From assembly GCA_003265685.1 (NCBI GenBank), contig KZ836120.1, forward strand, positions 1 to 54,467: a DNA stretch of 54,467 bases, given 5' to 3'. Made by a program: the position numbers and the translations under genes. Source of the stretch: Piscinibacter caeni. GTDB lineage: Bacteria; Pseudomonadota; Gammaproteobacteria; Burkholderiales; Burkholderiaceae_C. A model generated the notes under the pieces. It was not told where the DNA came from, ran no database searches, and was given only the letters and a program-made list of their open reading frames with translations. Numbering within the stretch: position 1 is the stretch's first letter; every line of letters begins with the position of its first letter. Of the stretch, positions 8,057 through 15,165 are shown piece after piece.

Positions 8057-8368
8057 CTAGCGCTTCTGGAAAGTGGTTTCGCCGTCGAACTGAACCGAGT
8101 CGACAATCGCGATGACGGCGGCGTCGGTGGGAGCGTTGTGTCCGTCCGAATCGACGCGCGCGGCGCTGCCCAGCGTCACGAGCACGATTTCTCCAACGCC
8201 GGCACCGGCCAGGTCGATCGCGACGTAGGTGGACGACGGTTCGACGCCGTCGGCGTCGTCCTGCGGTGCCGAGGCCCGCACCGGCTCGACCAACAGAAGC
8301 TTGTGCGATGCCAGACCGGCGGCCTTGATCGATGCGACAACGTTGCCGCGAACGCGAGCCAGCTGCAT
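8057..8368 (-). CDS. EutN/CcmL-type pentameric vertex protein (BMC-P)
   Basis: A 103-residue protein. I chose the ATG at 8368 because GGAG lies nine bases upstream and because pentamer proteins begin MQLARVRGNVVAS. Typical motifs are KLLLVEPV, YVAIDLAGAGVGEIVLVTLG (the conserved Gly-rich turn) and a C-terminal APTDAAVIAIVDSV. Pentamers close the vertices of the shell. This is the first gene of the minus-strand BMC unit and diverges from the plus-strand unit over a 200-base intergenic region. A frameshifted second copy is at 30553-30869. Confidence 0.93.
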   Translation of the reverse strand: MQLARVRGNVVASIKAAGLASHKLLLVEPVRASAPQDDADGVEPSSTYVAIDLAGAGVGEIVLVTLGSAARVDSDGHNAPTDAAVIAIVDSVQFDGETTFQKR

Positions 8369-8568
8369 CGTGCCTGTCTCCGTATCTGTTTTGGGAATGG
8401 ACTGAACGTTAGAGGGCGCGCAGTGCGGCGTCATTGGCCAGCGTGGAAGGTCAAAGGGGGGCTCCGTTGTCCATGCCGCCCCTGGTGGTCACCGTTCGCC
8501 GCCCCTAGAGTTGCCCCAGAGTTCGCAAGAACGAGCCTGCGTGCGCAAGGACCAAACGGAGACACGAC
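8369..8568. promoter_or_regulatory. Divergent control region of the two BMC units
   Basis: 200 bases separate the pentamer gene (minus) from the CrtC/AttH-like gene (plus). Parts of it recur around the eroded second copy. The pentamer side (TTTTGGGAATG and GCGGCGTCATTGG) matches 30902-30943. The plus side (CCGCCCCTAGAGTTGCCCC) resembles GCCGAGGCCATAGTTCCC near 30970 and GCCATGGCTATAGCTCCGG near 36510. Conservation after the flanking genes diverged suggests promoter or operator elements, probably targets of the GAF/PucR regulators. No convincing sigma-70 pair was found, so start sites are not assigned. Confidence 0.5.
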
Positions 8569-9567
8569 GTGATCAAGGATCAGGACGCGGAATTCCACGT
8601 CACCGACTCGGACCCGACCTGGGCTGAGACGAACTTCTTCGGCTTCTTCAACGCCGAGCACAAGCTGAACGTGGGCGTGTATGCGCTCTTCCGGCCGAAC
8701 CTTGGCGTCGTCAGCTCCACGATCTGTATGAATTCGGGCCGCGCCGTCACGCCCTGGGAAGCGGACTTCTGCGATCTGCGCTCCGCGATGCCGATCCCGA
8801 CGCCGCGCTCGCTGCTGGACTACAAGCTGCTCAACACGCTGCACGTGCACTGCCTGGATCCGAACCGCGTCTGGCACATCGGCTATGACGACCAGCAGGG
8901 CACACGCATCGATGTGCGCTACGAAGCGCTGATGCCGGCGTTCGACATCCATGACCCAGAGATGGACCCGATGTGCGGCTCCGAGAGCGAGGCAGGCAAG
9001 TTCGCCTGGGGTACCGCGTACGACGGCCACTTCGACCAGACCGGCCACTTCAAGGGCAGCGTGGCAATCCGCGGACGCGAGGTGCCGATCGACTGCGTCT
9101 CGACGATGGACCACAGCTGGGGGGCCCGTCCCGAGCGTGGCAAGCCCAACATGAGCTGGTTGCACGCGCACTTTTCGAAGGACCTGGCCGTGCACGGCAT
9201 CTTCGGGTTCGACCAGACGCGCAATGGCGTCGAGCTCTGGCTCGCCCATGGCTACGTGATGGAGCGCGGCCGCATCGTCGGGCTGAAGGCCGGCACGGGA
9301 CAGGTCGAGCGCCCGCAGGAACGCTACCCCGAGCAGCTGCAGCTGCAGGTGACGGACGCCAAGGACCGCGTCTGGAAGCTGCGCGGCCGTGCGCTGACCA
9401 CGTTCCCGTGGCAGTGCTGGCCCAACATGATCTCTTTCAACTCCTTGTGCGCGTGGGAGATGAACGGCTTGAAGGGTCACGGCGAGGTCCAGGACTTCTT
9501 TGAACTGCCGCAACTGAACGCGCTGAACAGCGTCGAGTCCACGCGCCGCCCGTCACGTCCCCTCTGA
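8569..9567 (+). CDS. CrtC/AttH-like protein with DHSWGxR motif
   Basis: A 332-residue protein starting at GTG 8569 with GGAG nine bases upstream. It contains AETNFFGFFN, IDVRYEALMPAFDIHDPEMD, DGHFDQTGHFKGSV and the signature STMDHSWGAR. The HSWG motif occurs in lipocalin-like beta-barrel proteins of the CrtC/AttH (hydroxyneurosporene synthase-like) group; this assignment is from memory and only moderate. It is the first gene of the plus-strand BMC unit, so it is probably structural to the pathway. A close paralogue lies at 36604-37608. It could be a hydratase/isomerase or a binding protein; no catalytic residues can be named. Confidence 0.7.
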   Translation: MIKDQDAEFHVTDSDPTWAETNFFGFFNAEHKLNVGVYALFRPNLGVVSSTICMNSGRAVTPWEADFCDLRSAMPIPTPRSLLDYKLLNTLHVHCLDPNRVWHIGYDDQQGTRIDVRYEALMPAFDIHDPEMDPMCGSESEAGKFAWGTAYDGHFDQTGHFKGSVAIRGREVPIDCVSTMDHSWGARPERGKPNMSWLHAHFSKDLAVHGIFGFDQTRNGVELWLAHGYVMERGRIVGLKAGTGQVERPQERYPEQLQLQVTDAKDRVWKLRGRALTTFPWQCWPNMISFNSLCAWEMNGLKGHGEVQDFFELPQLNALNSVESTRRPSRPL

Positions 9568-9600
9568 CGTCCAACGAACCGAAAGGAGCCGAGGTACGCC

Positions 9601-10575
9601 GTGACCCGCGCGATCCTGTTCGACCTCGATGGCACGCTCGTCGACACGCGAGCCGCGTCATGGCAGTTGTTCTCTGAGACGAATCTCGCGTTCGCACTCG
9701 GAATCGACTCACGCGAGGCCTTCTTCCGGGCCTTCGAAGGCAACTTCTTCGAGTCCCTGGCCAAGCTCTGCCCCGATCCGCAGCGCGCCGCGGCGGTCAA
9801 GGCACACTTCATGGAGCTGCTGCGCACGCGCTACCACCCGGCACTGATCCCGGGCATGGTCGACGTGGTGCGCGCGCTGGCGCCTCACAGCACGCTGGCC
9901 GTCATCTCGACGAACGGCATCGAGGCGATCCGTCGCATTCTGGTCGGTGCCGATCTGGCCAACTGCTTCTCGCACGTCTTCTCAGGTGACGTGGAGCCGC
10001 GCAAGGCGGTTTCGATCCGCCGTTTTCTCGGGGACCACCGCTATGCGGTGCACCGCGCCTGCTCGCCGGCCTATCACGATGGCGAAGCCAGCCACGCGTC
10101 GCTGCAGGCGCAGGATGTCGTGTTGGTCACCGACACCGTCGGAGACGTCCGGGAGGCCCGCGAAGCCGGCATCCGCGCGATCGGCGTGACCTGGGGCATG
10201 CACAGCGAACGCCAATTGCTCGATGCCGGCGCCGAACGCGTGGCGCTGTGGCCGCAGGAACTGGTCGCCTGGCTGCGCGACGCCGATGCGCCTGCGACGA
10301 GTTGCGGCTGCTCGAGCGGGTCGGCAGACAGCTGCGCATTGCCGCCAGCACCAGCGCCTGCTGTCCGCGCTGCAGCCGCGCCACCAACGGGCGACCCAGT
10401 GAGAGAGGTGGCGCGCCATCGCCGCGAACGCCAGCTTCACACCCGCTTGCAGGCCGCTGCCGCGACAGCTCCTGCGGCACCCGGCGCCAGCATGGCCTCG
10501 GCAGCGTCCGGCCCGAGCGCACGCACCGAGCTGATGTCCTCGCTGCAACGAATCCTGAGAGAAGGAGACCACTGA
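9601..10575 (+). CDS. HAD-family phosphatase with candidate encapsulation tail
   Basis: A 324-residue protein starting at GTG 9601. Residues 1-230 form a HAD hydrolase: DLDGTLVDT (nucleophile and acid Asp), VISTNG (motif II), the Lys in VEPRKAVS (motif III) and VTDTVGDVREA (motif IV). Usual phosphoglycolate-phosphatase-like proteins are 210-240 residues. Here about 90 extra residues follow: a Cys/Ser/Ala/Pro-rich linker and a terminal stretch (ARTELMSSLQRILREGDH) with amphipathic-helix character. That arrangement matches encapsulation peptides that dock enzymes into BMC shells (inference). It presumably dephosphorylates a pathway intermediate made by the phosphotransferase downstream. A broken paralogue lies at 37617-38084. 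Confidence 0.85.
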   Translation: MTRAILFDLDGTLVDTRAASWQLFSETNLAFALGIDSREAFFRAFEGNFFESLAKLCPDPQRAAAVKAHFMELLRTRYHPALIPGMVDVVRALAPHSTLAVISTNGIEAIRRILVGADLANCFSHVFSGDVEPRKAVSIRRFLGDHRYAVHRACSPAYHDGEASHASLQAQDVVLVTDTVGDVREAREAGIRAIGVTWGMHSERQLLDAGAERVALWPQELVAWLRDADAPATSCGCSSGSADSCALPPAPAPAVRAAAAPPTGDPVREVARHRRERQLHTRLQAAAATAPAAPGASMASAASGPSARTELMSSLQRILREGDH

Positions 10576-10653
10576 GCGGCACACAACAGATCGCCTAGAC
10601 GTCGAGGGCTCAGCCAGCGAACACCCTCCCTACCTCAAGACCAGGGAGACACC

Positions 10654-10935
10654 GTGAAGTCATTGTGGAAGGCTTCAACAGCTTCGAGACTTCGACGAGG
10701 CCGGACGATCTTCCTCGCCCCGGCGCTGAGCATGGGTGTAGCGGCGCAGTCACGCTGCCGGAAACCCCCGAGTCGCACGTCGGGAGCCTCTCGCGCGAGT
10801 TCCAGATCCTGCGCCCGACGACGAGAGACCGCGATTCGCACTTTGAAATGATGAGCAAGGCGGCGCTGGACGGCAAGCGTGGGCAGCTCAACTGCGAGGG
10901 CAGCCGAGCTGGGGCAGGTTGTGCTGGTGGACTAA
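10654..10935 (+). pseudogene. Frameshifted ORF of unknown function in BMC unit
   Basis: A GTG at 10654 has the same GGGAGACACC leader style as its neighbours, and a plausible stop in the same frame lies at 10933-10935 (AAELGQVVLVD then stop). Between these, the natural-looking protein sequence (EGFNSFETSTRPDDLPRPG and HFEMMSKAALDGKRGQLN) lies in a different frame, while the starting frame hits a stop at 10851. Two compensating shifts would be needed to restore one protein of about 90 residues. It may be an eroded gene or carry sequencing errors. No family is recognised. Confidence 0.4.
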
Positions 10936-10957
10936 CAACAACGATCGGAGACAACAC

Positions 10958-11272
10958 ATGGACTATCAGAAACAGAAACGCGACCAGCCCGCCGACGACG
11001 GGCTGCGCTTGCAGGGCCCGACCTACGTCGGCCACTTCAATGACTTGCCGCCTGTTCTGGACGGAATCCTCGGCAACGGCATGATGAGAGCGCGCACGAA
11101 GGGCAAGACCCGCATGAAGGTCAGCAGGGCGAATGTGCTGTGCGACCAGCTCACGATCCCCGAGCTGAACGACCTCAATGACCAGCGTGCGTGGAACACC
11201 TACGACGTGGCCGTGATGCGCGCCAACGAGAGTGGCCCCGGAATGAGCCCGCGCCAGGAGAGCACGACATGA
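10958..11272 (+). CDS. 104-residue protein of unknown function, coupled to the dikinase
   Basis: The ATG at 10958 is preceded by CGGAGACAACAC, a good ribosome binding site, and the stop overlaps the dikinase start (ATGA). The protein is hydrophilic and charged, with GLRLQGPTYVGHFNDLP, a basic segment around TKGKTRMKVSRANVL and an acidic ELNDLNDQRAW. There is no signal peptide or membrane segment. Its coupling suggests a small subunit or accessory factor of the phosphotransferase. No homology is recognised, and no counterpart is seen in the second gene copy at 36-41 kb. Confidence 0.65.
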   Translation: MDYQKQKRDQPADDGLRLQGPTYVGHFNDLPPVLDGILGNGMMRARTKGKTRMKVSRANVLCDQLTIPELNDLNDQRAWNTYDVAVMRANESGPGMSPRQESTT

Positions 11273-13803
11273 AGGCGCAGGGCTCCGCCGCGTCGGCGCC
11301 AGCCGTCGACGCTCCCTGCCTTGTCCACCTGATCCAGGAGATCGACGGCATGGACACGGCGAAGTTCGGTGGCAAGGCCGCGGGACTGGCACGCATGGCC
11401 GCCGCTGGTATTCCCGTTCCGCCGGCTTTCGTCATCGGCACGGACGCCTACCGCGCCTTCCGCGATTCCGGCGATCTGCCAGAGAACCTGATGCCCCAGG
11501 TCGATCGTGCGATGCGCGTGCTCGAGGGTCACACCAGCCGCTCGTTCGGCGGTCTGAGCGCGTTGCCGCTGCTCGTATCCGTGCGGTCGGGGTCGCAGGT
11601 CAGCATGCCTGGCATGATGGACACGGTACTGAACCTGGGCATCACCTGTCGTGGCGCGCAGCGCCTGGCGCAGGAGACCGGCAACGCCGACTTTGCCGTC
11701 GACACCTGGGTGCGCTTCTGGCGCATGTTCGCCGAGATCGTGCTGGACCTGGAGGCCGAGGTGATCGAGCACGCGGTTGTATCGCTGTTGGACCAGACGC
11801 GCCGTGAGCCCTCCGAGGAGAACTTCCTCCGGCTGGAGACCGCCGTTCTCGGCGCGATCGTTGCGCAAGGCGTCAACGAGGTCAGCGCCGATCCGGCCTG
11901 GCAACTGCGTCGGGCAATCGCCGCCGTGTTCGAGTCCTGGGACAGCCGGCGCGCGCGCGCCTATCGCGCGCACCACAAGATCTCCGACGAACTGGGGACC
12001 GCAGTAACCGTGCAAGCGATGGTCTTCGGCAACCTGGACAGCCGCTCGGGCTCCGGAGTCGCCTTCACCCGCAACCCGAACACCGGTGCGCGCGAGTTGT
12101 ACGGCGAGTTTCTCGCCGGCCGCCAGGGCGAGGACCTGGTGTCCGGCTCTGCCACGCCGTCGCCGCTCGGGGCACCCGGCGGGCTGTCCGAGGCCCATCA
12201 CCGCGAATTGGCCGACCACGGGCATCGCCTCGAGGAGATGTACGGCGACGCGGTGGACATCGAGTTCACCGTCGAAGGCGACCGCCTCTATTTCCTGCAG
12301 GTCCGCCCTGCCAAGCGGACAGCGGCAGCGGCCGTCCGGATTGCCACCGAGCTGGTCGACGAAGGCATGCTGGGCCGTGCCGCGGCGTTGAAGCGGGTCA
12401 GCGTCGAGCAGCTCAAGAAGCTGCTGCGACCCGCTTTCGAACCCGATGTGCTGGTACGAACCCGTCCGCTGCTTGAAGGGATCGGGGCCAGTCCCGGACA
12501 CGCCTACGGCATTGCCGTGCTGGATGCGGACCGTGCGGCAACAGTGGCGGCCTCGGGCGAGCGAGTAATCCTGGTGCGCCCCACAACCAGTCCGCAAGAC
12601 ATCCGCGGGATGTTGGCCTCGCGGGCCATCGTCACGGCCAAGGGCGGCGCGCTCAGTCACGCCGCAGTGGTCTCCCGTGCGCTCGACGTTCCGTGTGTGG
12701 TCGGCTGTGAGGCCATGGAGGTCGACCTCGCTGCGCGCAGCTTCACCGTCGGCGATGAGCGCCTGGAGGAAGGTGCTCCGCTTTCCGTGGACGGTGCGAC
12801 GGGCAAGGTGTACAGCGGCCTGCTTCCGCTGGAGCCGGCTTCGCAGGCGACCGAACAGATCGACCGCTTGCTCGTCTGGGCAGACGATCGCACCCAAGCG
12901 TCGTTCTGGGCAGGCAGTGTCGGCGCCGCGGATGCGCAGACCGCACTGCGACAGTCACCTCGCGGCTTCGGCGTCGTGGCGCTGACGGAGCTGATGATCG
13001 CCGACGAGACGCTGGGCGACTTTATCGATGCGGTCAACGACCTCGGGCAGCAACCCGACCGGAAGTCGACGCAGGATCGGCTCGCCTGTCTTGCCTACCA
13101 GGCTTGCCAGCGGCTGATGCTCGAGTCGGCCGGCACGCCGATCGACCTGCGTCTGCCCAACCTGGGTTCGCCCCGGGCGCAGCGCATGATCGGCAGTTGG
13201 GCATCGCTTGCACCGCGGCTGTTTCTGCCGCTGGGTCTCAAGGGCCTGTACGTGGCGCTGCTTCGCGGCATTGCGGATGCCGCTCGCGAGACCGGTCATG
13301 CGCAGACCACGCCGCTGGTGCCCGGCATCACGGCCGCATCCGAACTGCAGGCCTTCAAGCGCGCCGCAGCGGGCCTCGGACTGAACCAGGTCGGCGTGGT
13401 CCTGCAGAGCCCCGCCGGCATTGCGGAGGCGCACGGCATCGCCGAAGGCGCCAGCGCGGTCTGGGTCGACCTGCGCGAGATCATCAGGACGTACTACGGC
13501 TATCCGAGCGCGCTGTCCTTCGCCGACGACGTCTTCGAAACTTATGTCGCTGACGGGTACTTGGCGCACAACCCGCGGACGGCCTTGGGCAGCAAGCTCG
13601 CCGAGTTGTTCGCGGGCGTCGCGGCGGTGGCGGCGCACCGGCCGGAGGTGCGCATCGGCGTCGAATGCGGCGATGGCGCCGCGCTCAGCTTGGTCGAGGA
13701 TCTGTACCGCAGCGGCGTTCGCTTGTTTTCGCTGCCCACCACGGCGCTGCCCTCGGCACGTCTGGCGCTCGGGCAACTGGTGGTCAAGGAGTCATCGACA
13801 TGA
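11269..13803 (+). CDS. Pyruvate phosphate dikinase homologue with degenerate C-terminal domain
   Basis: An 844-residue protein. The N-terminal ATP-grasp domain is well kept: [18 protein letters not shown], then [20 protein letters not shown] and [20 protein letters not shown]. The swivelling phosphohistidine domain has His464 in [14 protein letters not shown]. The C-terminal pyruvate/PEP barrel is recognisable but eroded at its active site: the family RTEHMF is absent, EIPRA reads QSPAG, TNDLTQ reads VDLREI, and the CGEHGG motif with the catalytic Cys reads ECGDGA. ATP-driven histidine phosphorylation therefore looks possible, but standard pyruvate chemistry does not. By analogy with PEP-synthase-derived phosphotransferases such as phenylphosphate synthase, it may phosphorylate another hydroxyl or enol substrate (inference). 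It is coupled to both neighbours by ATGA overlaps. Confidence 0.85.
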   Translation: MKAQGSAASAPAVDAPCLVHLIQEIDGMDTAKFGGKAAGLARMAAAGIPVPPAFVIGTDAYRAFRDSGDLPENLMPQVDRAMRVLEGHTSRSFGGLSALPLLVSVRSGSQVSMPGMMDTVLNLGITCRGAQRLAQETGNADFAVDTWVRFWRMFAEIVLDLEAEVIEHAVVSLLDQTRREPSEENFLRLETAVLGAIVAQGVNEVSADPAWQLRRAIAAVFESWDSRRARAYRAHHKISDELGTAVTVQAMVFGNLDSRSGSGVAFTRNPNTGARELYGEFLAGRQGEDLVSGSATPSPLGAPGGLSEAHHRELADHGHRLEEMYGDAVDIEFTVEGDRLYFLQVRPAKRTAAAAVRIATELVDEGMLGRAAALKRVSVEQLKKLLRPAFEPDVLVRTRPLLEGIGASPGHAYGIAVLDADRAATVAASGERVILVRPTTSPQDIRGMLASRAIVTAKGGALSHAAVVSRALDVPCVVGCEAMEVDLAARSFTVGDERLEEGAPLSVDGATGKVYSGLLPLEPASQATEQIDRLLVWADDRTQASFWAGSVGAADAQTALRQSPRGFGVVALTELMIADETLGDFIDAVNDLGQQPDRKSTQDRLACLAYQACQRLMLESAGTPIDLRLPNLGSPRAQRMIGSWASLAPRLFLPLGLKGLYVALLRGIADAARETGHAQTTPLVPGITAASELQAFKRAAAGLGLNQVGVVLQSPAGIAEAHGIAEGASAVWVDLREIIRTYYGYPSALSFADDVFETYVADGYLAHNPRTALGSKLAELFAGVAAVAAHRPEVRIGVECGDGAALSLVEDLYRSGVRLFSLPTTALPSARLALGQLVVKESST

Positions 13804-14102
13804 GTGAACTGAGTCAACTGAGAGGCAGCGCCCTCGGCTTTGTCGAGACGCAGGGGAAGACGGCGGCGACACTGGCCGCCGACGCGATGGTCAAGGCAGC
13901 GAACGTCCGGCTGCTGACGATGCAACAGCCCGGGGGCGGCATCATCACAATCATCGTGCGCGGAGACGTCGGTGCCGTGAAGGCCGCTGTCGACGCGGGC
14001 GAGGCGGCGGCCAAGGTGGTCGGCAAGGTGCGCTCGGCGCACGTCATTCCACGGCCGCACGACGACGTGGAAGACCTCCTCGAGCGTCCGCCCGTCCGCT
14101 GA
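13800..14102 (+). CDS. BMC-H hexameric shell protein, second type
   Basis: A 100-residue BMC-domain protein starting at the ATG overlapping the dikinase stop. Motifs are [62 protein letters not shown] and the tail [20 protein letters not shown]. It is clearly homologous to the shell protein at 7700-8017, with a shorter N-terminus. Co-translation with the dikinase homologue ties that enzyme to the compartment. The C-terminal 23 residues have a degraded counterpart at 41236-41307. Confidence 0.95.
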   Translation: MSELSQLRGSALGFVETQGKTAATLAADAMVKAANVRLLTMQQPGGGIITIIVRGDVGAVKAAVDAGEAAAKVVGKVRSAHVIPRPHDDVEDLLERPPVR

Positions 14103-14103
14103 G

Positions 14104-14121
14104 GCACGGCGTGCGCCGTGC
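14104..14121. terminator. Short perfect hairpin after BMC-H
   Basis: GCACGGCG, two loop bases, then CGCCGTGC, starting two bases after the BMC-H stop. The eight-base stem is perfect but the loop is very tight and no T-run follows, so it is at best a weak or Rho-assisted end of the plus-strand BMC unit. Confidence 0.3.
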
Positions 14122-14126
14122 GTCGG

Positions 14127-14520
14127 ACTCGCCGCGCAAGGGGCGTTCAACTTCCGCGACCTCGGCGGACAGCCGACGCGTGCGCGAAGGAGTGATCTTC
14201 CGGAGCGACGCACCGCACGCGCTGACGCCCTGTGCGTCGCGGTCCTGCGGGATCGCATGGGACTGCATGCCGTGATCGACCTGGGCCTCGCCGACAAGGT
14301 CGCCGAGGAAGGACGTTGCTTGCGGGGCGAGCATGTCATCCCGTTCGTGAGCATGGCATCCGTCGACAGGCCGGCGCCCGATCAGCTGATGGGCCATCTC
14401 CATGCACGCCGCTTGGCGTCGGACACGCTACCGAAGGCCGTCGAACGGAACGCCGAGTTCTCCGGGCTGCCGACGCAGTTCCACTATCGAGAGCACTTGG
14501 CTGCATGCCCTCGGCCGTCT
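14127..14520 (+). pseudogene. Remnant of a tyrosine/serine phosphatase-like gene
   Basis: Fragments typical of the protein-tyrosine phosphatase group that begins with an NFRDLGG motif can be read here: AQGAFNFRDLGGQPTRAR in one frame, EGVIFRSDAPHALT in the next, then MGLHAVIDLGLADKVAEEGR and HVIPFVSM back in the first. At least two frame changes are needed, and no CxxxxxR catalytic loop is visible where it should be (near HYREH). It is a decayed gene between the BMC unit and the B12 operon. Confidence 0.45.
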
Positions 14521-14809
14521 ATGCCGTCGAAGAAGCTCCGATCCGGCGCTTGCTCGCAACGTTGGAGAAAGAACGACTTCGGCGGCGCCCCGGGGTTGGG
14601 CCGCCCGCTGCGGGATCGGCTCCTTGCGCCGTCGCTGCGCTGGAACGGCAACGTCTGGATCCGCGCCGACTGCCGCGCCTTCCGCTGTACACCTGTGCGC
14701 ACCACGCTGAATGCCGCGATGCCCGACTCCGTCGACGCGCTCCTCACTCGCTCTGCTGCCCGCCGAACCGACAGGCCGGCACTCATTGTCGATGTGCATC
14801 GGTGGGGCT
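14521..14809. other. Stretch with no supported gene
   Basis: Several overlapping open frames exist on both strands, but none has a ribosome binding site, recognisable motif or a counterpart elsewhere in the window. It may be the rest of the decayed phosphatase neighbourhood. It ends just before the riboswitch promoter. Confidence 0.4.
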
Positions 14810-14837
14810 TTGCGGAGCTGAGGCTGCGCTGTATCAT
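14810..14837 (+). promoter_or_regulatory. Candidate sigma-70 promoter of the B12 operon
   Basis: TTGCGG at 14810-14815 and TATCAT at 14832-14837 are 16 bases apart and sit 11 bases before the start of the cobalamin riboswitch, the position expected for its promoter. Match to consensus is moderate; not tested. Confidence 0.4.
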
Positions 14838-14847
14838 CGTCGCCGTT

Positions 14848-15080
14848 GGTGCTCGTCGAGGCGCTCCGCCAAGACAGTTCAACGGGAATCAGGGAGGTCG
14901 AGGTCGGACGGACCGACACCTAACCTGAGCTGCCCCCGCAACGGTAAGCGGACGGCAAGGCCAGATCGGCCTGCCGGCTCGTGACAACATGCCACTGGGA
15001 TGCATCGCCGGTCAAAGGATCGGGCGATGACGACTGGGAAGGCGTCACGGGTAGTCTCCGTCAGCCCGGATACCGGCCAA
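14848..15080 (+). promoter_or_regulatory. Cobalamin (AdoCbl) riboswitch
   Basis: The conserved B12-box features appear in order. GGTGC opens the first stem. GCTGCCCCCGCAACGGTAAG follows at about 14930. GCCACTGGGATGC comes near 14991. CTGGGAAGGCG comes near 15036. The closing segment TCAGCCCGGATACCGGCC runs to about 15078. It lies 86 bases before btuB and is expected to lower expression of the whole downstream B12 operon when adenosylcobalamin is plentiful. The btuB ribosome binding site is weak, fitting control at translation initiation, although a transcriptional mode cannot be excluded. Confidence 0.93.
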
Positions 15081-15165
15081 CGAGGTGGCGAACGGCTCTT
15101 GCGGTTCGCTGTAAGGCGCATGGCTGCGGGGAAGCGGCCGAGCGCGATTGGTCCGTGTCTCCGTC

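Noticed and set aside
7700-8368. Carboxysome shell genes
   Set aside because: No RuBisCO, carboxysomal anhydrase or CsoS2/CcmM; aldehyde dehydrogenase and EutJ-like genes mark a metabolosome.
11200-12897. Minus-strand open frame of 565 codons
   Set aside because: Exact antisense shadow of the dikinase homologue; no motif and no ribosome binding site.
11269-13803. Ordinary pyruvate phosphate dikinase of central metabolism
   Set aside because: Catalytic motifs of the pyruvate domain are replaced and the gene is coupled to a shell gene.
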